A DNA stretch of 64,000 nucleotides from Clostridia bacterium (GTDB lineage: Bacteria; Bacillota; Clostridia; Oscillospirales; Butyricicoccaceae), in assembly GCA_029099685.1 (NCBI GenBank), contig JAQXOO010000027.1, positions 61,597 through 125,596 of the forward strand. The letters run 5' to 3'. Of the stretch, positions 50,063 through 56,985 are shown piece after piece. Position 1 is the first letter of the stretch. The number at the start of each line of letters is the position of its first letter. The position numbers and the translations under genes were made by a program. The notes beneath the pieces are model-generated. The model was not told the origin of the DNA. It saw nothing but the letters and a program-made list of their open reading frames with translations, and did not search any database.

Positions 50063-50683
50063 ATGGCGCCCAAAAATAAGTTTACCAGAGAAGAAATGGT
50101 GGAGGCTGCCCTCCGGGTGGTGCGGAAAAAAGGAATTGACGCGCTGACGGCCAAAGCCCTGGCCGAGGAGCTGGGGACCTCCACCCAGCCGGTCTTTACC
50201 TGCTTCGGCACCATGGACGCTTTGAAAAAAGAGGTGCGCGCCGCCGCTGAGCGGGTATATGACGGCTATGCCGCCCAGGGCCTGCGGCAGCAGATCCCGT
50301 TTTTGGGCTTCGGCAAGCAGTATATCCGCTTTGCCCGGGAAGAACCGGAGCTGTACCGGCTGCTGTTCCTGACAAAGATGGATGAGACTTGCCAAGCCTT
50401 AGTGTCTATGACGCATTCCCTGGACCTTGTCCGTCCGTCCCTGGAGCAAACCTATCAGATCAGCACCCGGGACGCCGACCGGTATTTCCGGGATCTCTGG
50501 CTGGTGGTCCACAGCCTTGCCACGCTGATCGTGACCGGCGGATGCCCCTATTCCGAGGGGGAGATCGGGCAGATCCTGACCGGCTTCAGCGTCAGCGTCT
50601 GCAAGGCCATCAAGGAGATCCCGGGCTTTACCGCGGGGACCTTCGACCGGGACGCGGTTTTCCGGTCGCTGATCGGGGAATAA
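50063..50683 (+). CDS. TetR/AcrR family regulator
   Basis: A 206-residue regulator with helix-turn-helix TREEMVEAALRVVRKKGIDALTAKALAEELGTSTQPVFTCFGTMDALKKEV. The end of the motif, QPVFTCFG, departs from the usual SLYxHF but is seen in a WHG-type subgroup of Clostridia. The ligand-binding domain has the pattern GKQYIRFAREEPELYRLLFL. AAAGG lies before the ATG at 50063. An adjacent ATG nine bases upstream is too close to that site. It may control the small protein gene 70 bases downstream or the flavodoxin operon upstream. Confidence 0.88.
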   Translation: MAPKNKFTREEMVEAALRVVRKKGIDALTAKALAEELGTSTQPVFTCFGTMDALKKEVRAAAERVYDGYAAQGLRQQIPFLGFGKQYIRFAREEPELYRLLFLTKMDETCQALVSMTHSLDLVRPSLEQTYQISTRDADRYFRDLWLVVHSLATLIVTGGCPYSEGEIGQILTGFSVSVCKAIKEIPGFTAGTFDRDAVFRSLIGE

Positions 50684-50756
50684 CGGCCCCCCGGCCGCTA
50701 TGGGCTGCCCCCGCCGCGTTGGAGCGGGCCGCCAAAGAGCACGGAAAGGAGAAACC

Positions 50757-51116
50757 ATGGACTATAAAACAAAGGCGGTCAACTGCCTGAAAAATACCGC
50801 GCTGCCGGTTTTACTGCAGCGGTTCCGGGAATGCGGCTCGGATCTGGATGCCTACTGTGCCCAATACGGAGAAACGGAGTTTTTCTTCGCCCGGGTGATC
50901 CAGCGCGGGCACATCTATGAGATGGGTTATCCAAGGTGCCTGTGCCCCGAAGCGCCGGTGGGGAGGGAAACGGCCTCCTTTTGCGAGTGCTCCAGACAGG
51001 GGGTGCTGTATATTCTGAACACCATGATGCCGGAAAAGCACATCCAGGCGGAGGTGATCGAGACCGTCCTGGGCGGCGGGCCGCAATGCAGGTTCAGAGT
51101 GACCGTGGAGCCGTAA
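50757..51116 (+). CDS. Small Cys-containing protein, possible thiazoline-carboxylate hydrolase-like domain
   Basis: A 119-residue protein. The second half, GYPRCLCPEAPVGRETASFCECSRQGVLYIL, then EVIETVLGGGPQCRFRV, resembles the Cys-rich core found in L-2-amino-thiazoline-4-carboxylic acid hydrolase-like and V4R-like proteins. The pattern is short, so this is only a suggestion. Six cysteines could bind metal. The ATG has AAAGGAG upstream and lies about 70 bases after the TetR gene. Confidence 0.55.
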   Translation: MDYKTKAVNCLKNTALPVLLQRFRECGSDLDAYCAQYGETEFFFARVIQRGHIYEMGYPRCLCPEAPVGRETASFCECSRQGVLYILNTMMPEKHIQAEVIETVLGGGPQCRFRVTVEP

Positions 51117-51286
51117 AAAACGCGCTGTCCGCTGCTTCATGGCGGATGACGACGTTGAGCGCCCTGTCCGTCCGGGGTGCGCCAAGTGCCTGGAGAAGGC
51201 GGCTCAAAGGTGTGCGGGGCCACGACAGAGATCAGAGGCAAGGCGGCAGCGGCTTCCGGCCGGTCCGGGACGGACAAACACACAAA

Positions 51287-51320
51287 CGGCGCGTGCCACC
51301 ATCCGACACGCGCCGAAAAC
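51287..51320 (+). terminator. Hairpin before the arsR promoter
   Basis: CGGCGCGTG and CACGCGCCG arms around an 11-base loop, followed by AAAACAT. It insulates the 51.3 kb cluster from upstream genes. The preceding 51117-51286 stretch shows no gene. Confidence 0.5.
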
Positions 51321-51323
51321 ATA

Positions 51324-51372
51324 TTGACATTTTTGAATATGACGCATATAATAAATCAAGAATTATTGATTT
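51324..51372 (+). promoter_or_regulatory. Consensus promoter and ArsR-type operator
   Basis: TTGACA (51324-51329), 17 bases, TATAAT (51347-51352), followed at once by AAATCAA-N6-TTGATTT (51353-51372). The ATCAA/TTGAT dyad is the usual ArsR/SmtB box, and its place at the start site means that bound repressor blocks transcription of the cluster. Confidence 0.85.
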
Positions 51373-51383
51373 GAGGTGAGCGC

Positions 51384-51698
51384 ATGGCAACCGTATATGA
51401 GGAGCGTGCAAAGGTGTTCAAGGCTCTGTGCGACGAGCGGCGGCAGCGGATCCTGGAACTGCTGCACAGCGGTGAAAAATGCGCCTGCGTTCTGATCGAT
51501 GAAATGGATATGCCCCAGTCTTCTCTTTCCTATCACATGAAGATCCTGTGTGATTCCGGCATTGTCACAAGCCGGGAGGAGGGCAAATGGACGCATTATC
51601 AAATCAGCCGGCAGGGCAGCGAAAAAGCGGTGGAACTGCTGAAAGAAATCACGGCAGTCACGGAACACGAGGACGGATGCAGCCGCTGCTGCGGGTAA
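51384..51698 (+). CDS. ArsR/SmtB family metalloregulator
   Basis: A 104-residue winged-helix repressor. A possible As(III)/Sb(III) site lies in helix alpha-3 region GEKCACVLIDEMDMPQSSLSYHMKIL, where CxC resembles the ELCVCDL motif of ArsR. A further cysteine cluster DGCSRCCG closes the protein, which could add a second metal site. The operator dyad lies directly upstream, and the genes behind it include permease and arsenate reductase, so arsenic-type metalloids are the best guess for the inducer. The ATG at 51384 has GAGGTG upstream. Confidence 0.9.
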   Translation: MATVYEERAKVFKALCDERRQRILELLHSGEKCACVLIDEMDMPQSSLSYHMKILCDSGIVTSREEGKWTHYQISRQGSEKAVELLKEITAVTEHEDGCSRCCG

Positions 51699-51702
51699 AA
51701 AC

Positions 51703-51733
51703 GGGCCATCCCGGTACCGAGATGGCCTTTTCC
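51703..51733 (+). terminator. Weak hairpin between arsR and permease
   Basis: GGGCCATC and GATGGCC arms with TTTT. It may reduce read-through, giving more repressor than downstream products. Confidence 0.45.
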
Positions 51734-51785
51734 CCGGAGTTCGAATCTATTTTTCTTGATCTAATCGGGAAGCGAGGAAACAAGT

Positions 51786-52799
51786 ATGCAAGCGCTGCAA
51801 ACCGGATGGGATTTCTTTCAAAATGAAATCCTGGGTATGAAATGGCTGAGCCGCCTGATCGGCCGCGCCGTGGAAGCCTGCGGGCTGGACCCCGAAGGCA
51901 AGGTGGGCGGCAGCATCCAGTTCTTTTTCTATGATGTGGTCAAGATCATGGTCCTGCTGGGCGTGCTGATATTGGTCATTTCCTATATCCAGAGCTATTT
52001 TCCGCCGGAGCGGACCAAAAAGATCCTGGGCCGGTTTCACGGCATTTTCGCAAACTGTGCTGCGGCTCTTTTGGGCACCGTCACGCCGTTCTGTTCCTGT
52101 TCGTCCATTCCACTGTTCATCGGCTTCACCAGCGCGGGACTGCCGCTGGGCGTCACCTTCTCTTTTCTGATCTCCTCCCCCATGGTGGATCTGGGCAGTC
52201 TGGTGCTGCTGATGAGCATTTTCGGCTGGAAGGTGGCCGTTGTCTATGTGGTGCTGGGGCTGGTGATCGCCGTGGCCGGCGGCACGCTGATCGAAAAGCT
52301 GCGTTTGGAGGAACAGGTGGAGGAATTTATCCGTAACGGCCATGCCATCGATCTTCCCCAGGAGGAGCTGCATTTCAAGGACCGGATGCAGTACGCCTGG
52401 GAGCAGGTGGTCTCCACGGCTAAAAAAGTGGCGCCCTATGTGCTGATCGGCGTGGGCATCGGCGCGGTCATTCACAACTGGATCCCCGAGGAATGGATCG
52501 TGGGCCTTCTCGGCACAGGCAATCCCTTCGGCGTGATCCTCGCCACCGTTGCCGGTGTGCCCATGTACGCCGACATCTTCGGCACGATCCCCATTGCGGA
52601 GGCGCTGCTGGCCAAGGGCGCCCAGCTGGGCGTGGTGCTGTCCTTCATGATGGCGGTCACCACCCTGTCCCTGCCCTCCATGATCATGCTCCGCAAGGCT
52701 GTGAAGCCCAAACTGCTGGGGATCTTCGTGGCCATCTGCACCGCCGGTATCATTGTTGTGGGCTACTTCTTCAACGCGATCCAATATTTGCTTGTGTGA
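51786..52799 (+). CDS. ArsP/DUF318-type permease
   Basis: A 337-residue membrane protein with eight to ten helices of the PF03773 family. Motif TVTPFCSCSSIPLFIGFTSAGLP near residue 98 has the conserved cysteines (CSC) that bind trivalent methylarsenicals in ArsP. GTGNPFGVILATVAGVPMYADIF occurs in the second half. ArsP exports methylarsenite and aromatic arsenicals. The substrate of this clade is not certain. It is the first large gene after arsR and lies 16 bases before the ferredoxin-DUF2703 gene. Confidence 0.88.
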   Translation: MQALQTGWDFFQNEILGMKWLSRLIGRAVEACGLDPEGKVGGSIQFFFYDVVKIMVLLGVLILVISYIQSYFPPERTKKILGRFHGIFANCAAALLGTVTPFCSCSSIPLFIGFTSAGLPLGVTFSFLISSPMVDLGSLVLLMSIFGWKVAVVYVVLGLVIAVAGGTLIEKLRLEEQVEEFIRNGHAIDLPQEELHFKDRMQYAWEQVVSTAKKVAPYVLIGVGIGAVIHNWIPEEWIVGLLGTGNPFGVILATVAGVPMYADIFGTIPIAEALLAKGAQLGVVLSFMMAVTTLSLPSMIMLRKAVKPKLLGIFVAICTAGIIVVGYFFNAIQYLLV

Positions 52800-52814
52800 G
52801 GAGAGCGAAAGACA

Positions 52815-53585
52815 ATGGCGAAAAATTGGTATCCTGTTATTGACATTCTGACCTGTATGGAATGCGGCACCTGCATCAGGTTTTGCCCGCACGGCGTTTA
52901 CGACAAGCGGAAAGCACCCGTTCCGGTGGTTGTGAATCCCGATGGCTGCATAGACCATTGCCGCGGCTGCCAAACGAAATGCCCCGCGGGCGCCATCGCT
53001 TATGTGGGGGACATGGGGGACCGGTCCAATGCCGCTCCCGCCTGCTGCTGCAATGGGGAGCCCGGAAACTGGGAGAGCCGTCCGCTGCGCATTGAATATC
53101 TGTATCTCGACCTGAACACCTGCGGCCGCTGCATTGGCACGGACGCCGTCCTGGACGAGGTGGTCGCCGTCCTTCGACCCGCGTTGGAATTGGCAGGCTA
53201 CGCGGTGGATTATCGGAAGCGGGAAATGGCGACGCCGCAGCTTGCCGAACAATATCATTTCCGTTCCTCGCCCACCATCCTGGTCAACGGACAGGACATT
53301 TTCGGGCCCGTAAAGGAAGCTGGCTGCGCCTGCTGTGGCGAGATCGCCGGTACGGATGTGGATTGCCGGGTATTTGAGTGTGGAGACAAGACCTATGAGG
53401 TCCCCACAAAGGAGATGCTGGCAAATGCCATCCTGAACAGTCTGAACGCGCAGCCGGCTTGCTCCTGCGGCGCTTATGAACTTCCTGAAAATCTCAGGCG
53501 GTTTTATGAGGGCAAGGAAAAGAGGGCCGGGGACAACGCATCCTGCGGATGCGGCTGCGCCTGCAACGAAGAATCAAAACGGTGA
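52815..53585 (+). CDS. Ferredoxin - DUF2703 (thioredoxin-like) fusion
   Basis: A 256-residue protein. The N-terminal part (about residues 10-65) holds two 4Fe-4S motifs, CMECGTCIRFCP and CIDHCRGCQTKCP. A CCC triplet follows in PACCCNGEP. The central domain (about 90-205) fits DUF2703: LYLDLNTCGRCIGTDAVLDEVV, with CxxC in thioredoxin position, and HFRSSPTILVNGQDI. The tail CACCGEIAGTDVDCRV and CGCGCACNEE adds many cysteines. Twenty-odd cysteines suggest metalloid binding or multi-step thiol reduction. It may pass electrons from a ferredoxin-type donor to a bound metalloid. Function unproven. Confidence 0.82.
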   Translation: MAKNWYPVIDILTCMECGTCIRFCPHGVYDKRKAPVPVVVNPDGCIDHCRGCQTKCPAGAIAYVGDMGDRSNAAPACCCNGEPGNWESRPLRIEYLYLDLNTCGRCIGTDAVLDEVVAVLRPALELAGYAVDYRKREMATPQLAEQYHFRSSPTILVNGQDIFGPVKEAGCACCGEIAGTDVDCRVFECGDKTYEVPTKEMLANAILNSLNAQPACSCGAYELPENLRRFYEGKEKRAGDNASCGCGCACNEESKR

Positions 53586-53599
53586 AGGAGGAAATTTTT

Positions 53600-54004
53600 A
53601 TGGGTCTGTTGGGGTTTGGCAAGAAAAAGGAAGAAGAAAAGCAGGTTTCCGCTTGCTGCTGCGGCTCCGCAGGGAAAGCGGAGGAGACCTCCTGCTGCTG
53701 CGGCTCCGCCGGCCAGACGGAAGAAGCTTCCTGCTGCTGCGGCGGAACCGGCAGCGGCATCATCAGCGTCAAGGTCCTGGGCGCGGGCTGCAGATCCTGT
53801 CATGAGCAGTATGAGAACGCAAAGGAGGCGGTCAGGGCGCTGGGCCTGTCCGCAGAGGTGGAGTATGTCACCGACCTGGAAAAGGTCATGGGATATGGCG
53901 TCATGTCCATGCCCGCCATCGTGGTCAATGAAAAGGTGGTCTCCATGGGCAAAGTTCTCAAGGCCGCCGATGTGGAGAAGCTGCTCCGCAGACTGGACGC
54001 ATAA
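53600..54004 (+). CDS. Thioredoxin-like protein with triple CCC N-terminus
   Basis: A 134-residue protein. The first 60 residues contain three near-repeats of the type SACCCGSAGKAEE, TSCCCGSAGQTEE and ASCCCGGTGS, nine cysteines in all. The following domain (about 58-134) is a small thioredoxin fold, LGAGCRSCHEQYENAKEAV with CxxC, then the cis-proline loop GVMSMPAIVVNEKVVS. This is the TM0996/MTH895 type. The CCC repeats look like a metal- or metalloid-binding string presented to the redox site. AAGGAGG precedes the ATG at 53600. Confidence 0.82.
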   Translation: MGLLGFGKKKEEEKQVSACCCGSAGKAEETSCCCGSAGQTEEASCCCGGTGSGIISVKVLGAGCRSCHEQYENAKEAVRALGLSAEVEYVTDLEKVMGYGVMSMPAIVVNEKVVSMGKVLKAADVEKLLRRLDA

Positions 54005-54030
54005 AACAAATAACAGACCGGAGAATAACT

Positions 54031-54960
54031 ATGGAAAAGAAAAAACTGTATGTGCTCACCGGCTTTTTGGGCGCCGGAAAGACCTCGCTTCTTCAGCATC
54101 TGCTGGATCATCTGCAGGCGAAGAAGACCGGGGTCATTCAGAACGAGTTCGGCAAACTGAGCATTGACGGCGAACTGATCCGGCGCAATGGCATCGAGAT
54201 GACCGAAATCAGCCGCGGGTCCATTTTCTGCTCCTGCCTGAAGCTTTCTTTTGTGCAGGCTCTGGCAGAAATGGGAAAAATGGATCTGGAATATGTGTTT
54301 GTAGAGAGCTCCGGCCTGGCCGACCCCTCCAATATTGAGGAGATCCTTCAGGCAGTGCGGGCGCTGGCCGGAGATGTATATGAGCTCAAGGGTGTGATCT
54401 GCCTCATTGACGGCGTCAATTTTCTGGATCAACTTGCCGATATTGAGACCGTTGACCGTCAGCTCGCCCATTGCCATATGGCTGTGATCAATAAAACCGA
54501 TCTGATCAGTTCTTCCCGTCTGAAGGAAGTGACGGAGTCCGTCCGGAAGGTGAATCCGATCTGTGAGATCGTCACCTGCCAGAAGGGCGTGATCGACCTT
54601 TCTTTCCTGGACCGGGACCTGATGTCCCTGCAGTGGGCCGCGTGTGAAGACTCTCACAACACCGTGGATAACAAGCCGAAAACCATTTCCCTGGAGAGTT
54701 CCGCGGTCCTGCCCAGGGAAATGCTGACGGAGTTTTTAAAATGTGTGCTGCCGGACTGCTACCGGATCAAAGGCTTTTTCCATCTGGAGGAGGGCTGGCA
54801 TCAAGTGGATGTGGTTGAAAAACAGATCGACTTCAAGCCCTGTGAAGCGCGGGAGATCTCGCAGCTGGTATTCTTGTCAAAGATCGGCCCCATGGTTATC
54901 CGAACGGTTGACGGGGCCTGGAAAGAGGTTGTCAACCAACCGATGAAGCTGAGAAATTGA
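54031..54960 (+). CDS. COG0523 (CobW/P47K) GTPase metallochaperone
   Basis: A 309-residue G3E GTPase. The P-loop is LTGFLGAGKTSLLQ, Walker B region FVESSGLADPSNIEE, and the G4 motif NKTD. The usual CxCC metal-binding site appears as SIFCSCLKLSF. The C-terminal domain is short. COG0523 proteins deliver or load metals (Zn, Co, Ni, Fe). Here, in an ars-type cluster without ArsA, it may play the nucleotide-driven part in handling a metalloid. That idea is an inference from position. Confidence 0.88.
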   Translation: MEKKKLYVLTGFLGAGKTSLLQHLLDHLQAKKTGVIQNEFGKLSIDGELIRRNGIEMTEISRGSIFCSCLKLSFVQALAEMGKMDLEYVFVESSGLADPSNIEEILQAVRALAGDVYELKGVICLIDGVNFLDQLADIETVDRQLAHCHMAVINKTDLISSSRLKEVTESVRKVNPICEIVTCQKGVIDLSFLDRDLMSLQWAACEDSHNTVDNKPKTISLESSAVLPREMLTEFLKCVLPDCYRIKGFFHLEEGWHQVDVVEKQIDFKPCEAREISQLVFLSKIGPMVIRTVDGAWKEVVNQPMKLRN

Positions 54961-54969
54961 GGCGGTACG

Positions 54970-55215
54970 ATGGTGATCAAAGTCATTGGAACCGGGTGCG
55001 AAAAGTGTGCCCGGCTTTATCAGAATGTGCAGCAGGCTGTGACGGAACTGGGCGTGGACGCGGAGATCCGGAAGGTAGAGGACCTGGTGGAGATGGTCCA
55101 GCTGGGTGTTATGTCCGCCCCGTCATTGATGATTGACGGCAAGCTGGCCGTCAGCGGCCGTGTACCCAGCGTGAAGGCGCTCACGGAGATCCTTGAAGCG
55201 CAGGGGAGACGGTGA
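54970..55215 (+). CDS. Small thioredoxin-like protein
   Basis: An 81-residue protein of the Thioredoxin_3 type. It has VIGTGCEKCARLYQNVQQAV with CxxC and GVMSAPSLMIDGKLAVSGRVPS with the cis-proline loop. Similar to the C-terminal domain of the protein encoded at 53600 but without the Cys-rich repeats. It may recycle the arsenate reductase encoded two bases downstream or deliver electrons within the cluster. Confidence 0.88.
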   Translation: MVIKVIGTGCEKCARLYQNVQQAVTELGVDAEIRKVEDLVEMVQLGVMSAPSLMIDGKLAVSGRVPSVKALTEILEAQGRR

Positions 55216-55216
55216 T

Positions 55217-55615
55217 ATGGGGCGGCCCAAAGTCGCCTTTATCTGCGTGCACAATTCCTGCCGCAGCCAGATCGCAGAGGCCCTGGGACGGCATTTGGCG
55301 GCAGATGTGTTTGAAAGCTGTTCCGCCGGAACAGAGCGGAAAGAGCGCATCGATCCAGACGCTGTGCGGCTGATGAAGGAGCTGTATCACATTGATATGG
55401 AAGCCGAAGGCCAGCGCAGCAAGCTGCTGTCCGAACTGCCGCCGGTGGATGGAATGGTTACCATGGGCTGCAATGTTCAGTGCCCGGTCCTACCCTGTAA
55501 GTGGCGGGAGGACTGGGGCCTGGACGACCCCGTCGGGAAGCCGGATCAAGCTTTCATGGAAACGATACGGCTCATCGAAGAAAAGGTGCTTTCCCTCCGG
55601 GAAAAGCTGCGCTGA
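55217..55615 (+). CDS. arsC: Arsenate reductase, low-molecular-weight phosphatase type
   Basis: A 132-residue enzyme with phosphatase loop CVHNSCRSQIAEAL near residue 10, and DDPVG as the general acid region. The thioredoxin-linked ArsC class reduces arsenate to arsenite through cysteines: the first in CVHNSC, and two more in MGCNVQCPVLPC. That triple arrangement fits the Staphylococcus aureus pI258 type. It starts two bases after the thioredoxin-like gene's stop, which suggests coupling with its reductant. Confidence 0.9.
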   Translation: MGRPKVAFICVHNSCRSQIAEALGRHLAADVFESCSAGTERKERIDPDAVRLMKELYHIDMEAEGQRSKLLSELPPVDGMVTMGCNVQCPVLPCKWREDWGLDDPVGKPDQAFMETIRLIEEKVLSLREKLR

Positions 55616-55697
55616 ACAAAAAACGCCGGCGCGGTGGCCAGCGCACCCTTCGCGGCGGCGCACAGCGGTCCTGTCTTCAAAACACAGAGGAATACAC

Positions 55698-56099
55698 ATG
55701 AAGAAAATGATACGTTTCATGATGCTTTTTTTGACGGCCCTGCTGCTTTTGGCCGGATGCGGTGCACGGCCGGAGGAAAGCGTCTACCGGCAGGTCACAA
55801 TGGAGGAAGCTGCCGTCATGATGCGGGAGGAAAGCGGCTATATCATCCTGGATGTCCGGACTGCTGAGGAATACAGCGAGAAGCATATCCCCGGCGCCGT
55901 CAATGTCCCCAATGAGATCATCGGCTCCGCCGGCATCCCGGAGCTGCCGGACAAGGCGCAGCTGATCCTGGTATATTGACGCAGCGGCAACCGCAGCAAG
56001 CAGGCGGCCGAAAAGCTTGCAAAGCTGGGCTACACCAACATCGTCGAGTTCGGCGGCATCCATGACTGGACGGGAGAGACCGTTGGCGGCGCTGGGTGA
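55698..56099 (+). CDS. Rhodanese-like lipoprotein with in-frame TGA at the catalytic Cys codon (candidate selenoprotein)
   Basis: A sulfurtransferase-type protein of 133 residues if TGA is read through. The signal peptide with lipobox (LLLLAGCG) is followed by one rhodanese domain: YIILDVRTAEEYSEKHIPGAVNVP. The active-site loop reads ILVY, TGA (55977-55979), RSGNRSKQAAEKL, so residue 94, where rhodaneses have catalytic cysteine, is encoded by TGA. The paralogue at 63074 reads ILVYCRSGNRS with TGC. The frame continues 39 codons to a TGA at 56097, the same length as in the paralogue. Either selenocysteine is inserted here or the gene was hit by a nonsense change at this very codon. Confidence 0.75.
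55996..56020 (+). promoter_or_regulatory. Possible bacterial SECIS hairpin
   Basis: GCAAGC (55996-56001) and GCTTGC (56015-56020) can pair, enclosing a 13-base loop that starts AGG. The stem starts 16 bases after the TGA, inside the usual range for bacterial SECIS elements. The corresponding bases in the Cys paralogue do not pair because GCTTGC there is GCTGGT. Confidence 0.45.
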
Positions 56100-56186
56100 C
56101 AAGGCCCCCGAGGCCGGCCCCGCCTGCAAGCATTCTCAGGTTTTTTTGAAGTCCGTAAGGAAAATAATTGATAGGAGGAAATTATC

Positions 56187-56564
56187 ATGAGCGCAAAGTT
56201 TTACATCTGCCGCCACTGCGGCAACCTGGTGGGTATGATCCACGACTCAGGCGTACCGATGCTGTGCTGCGGCCAGAAAATGGAGGCGCTGGAGCCCAAT
56301 ACTGTGGAAGCCAGCGGCGAAAAGCATCTGCCTGTGGTCACGGTGGCGGACGGCTCCGTCAGCGTCAATGTGGGTTCTGTGAATCACCCCATGGTTCCGG
56401 AACATTTCATTGAGTGGGTCTATGTTCAGACGGAGCATGGCGGCCAGCGCAAGGCCCTCAAACCCGGAGACGATCCCAAAGTTACCTTCTCTCTGGACAA
56501 TGACAAGGTGGTGGCCGTTTACGCCTACTGCAACCTCCACGGCCTGTGGATGACCGAAGTATAA
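56187..56564 (+). CDS. dfx: Desulfoferrodoxin (superoxide reductase)
   Basis: A 125-residue enzyme reducing superoxide to hydrogen peroxide. The N-terminal desulforedoxin domain has the iron site FYICRHCGNLVG with partner LCCGQKM. The catalytic Fe centre of the neelaredoxin domain is made by histidines in GEKHLPVV, NHPMVPEHFIEWV and CNLHGLW, with the axial cysteine YAYCNLHG. It closes the metalloid/thiol cluster, a place where oxidant protection makes sense. GGAGG precedes the ATG. Confidence 0.95.
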   Translation: MSAKFYICRHCGNLVGMIHDSGVPMLCCGQKMEALEPNTVEASGEKHLPVVTVADGSVSVNVGSVNHPMVPEHFIEWVYVQTEHGGQRKALKPGDDPKVTFSLDNDKVVAVYAYCNLHGLWMTEV

Positions 56565-56575
56565 AATAAATGATT

Positions 56576-56612
56576 GCCGCCTGTCGGGTTTTCCGGCAGG
56601 CGGCTTTTTTGA
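56576..56612 (+). terminator. Terminator of dfx
   Basis: GCCGCCTG(T)CGG and CCGGCAGGCGGC arms with a TTTTTT run. Confidence 0.85.
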
Positions 56613-56617
56613 GGGGT

Positions 56618-56865
56618 ATGGGCCGGAACAGAAACCGCATTGTGACCGCAGTGGTTCCGCTGGCTTTGGCGGCGGCCATCCTGCTCCTATCCCGCATTGA
56701 AGGTGGGCAAGGCCGATGCCGTTGTGGTGCAGGCTGGGAACGAAACGTTGGTCATCTACGCCGGAGAAGACAAAGACAGCGAGAAAGAAACAGCAGGATA
56801 TATCCGGCGCTGCGAGGATGCCGAAAAGATACGAAAGCAAAAATGGGCAAATTTGAATGAGGAAA
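56618..56865 (+). pseudogene. Remnant of an MBL-fold hydrolase (ComEC-like start)
   Basis: One frame gives a hydrophobic start (GRNRNRIVTAVVPLALAAAILLLSR). A second frame continues with LKVGKADAVVVQAGNETLVIYAGEDKDSEKETAGYIRR, which is the first strand pair of secreted metallo-beta-lactamase-fold proteins. The two frames join near 56697 with a shift, and the frame ends soon after. The metal-binding HxHxDH part is missing. It is a decayed gene end, of no obvious function. Confidence 0.45.
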
Positions 56866-56903
56866 ACCGGGCGTGCATTGGATGCACTGTGCAAATACAG
56901 AAA

Positions 56904-56944
56904 GAGGCGGCAAGAACATACATTCTTGCCGCCTCGATTTCTTT
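56904..56944. terminator. Hairpin terminator between the MBL remnant and the SLH protein
   Basis: GAGGCGGCAAG and CTTGCCGCCTC arms with a 10-base loop. It probably ends the minus-strand SLH gene. Confidence 0.7.
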
Positions 56945-56985
56945 TGCCGTTGTTATTCAGCGGCTAAATTTTTTGTTGTTCCCGC

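Noticed and set aside
55977..55979. TGA considered as the end of a simple truncated rhodanese
   Set aside because: A truncated protein would lack the active site, and the 39 codons behind TGA stay conserved with mostly silent changes. I kept it as a selenocysteine candidate, though a recent nonsense change remains possible.
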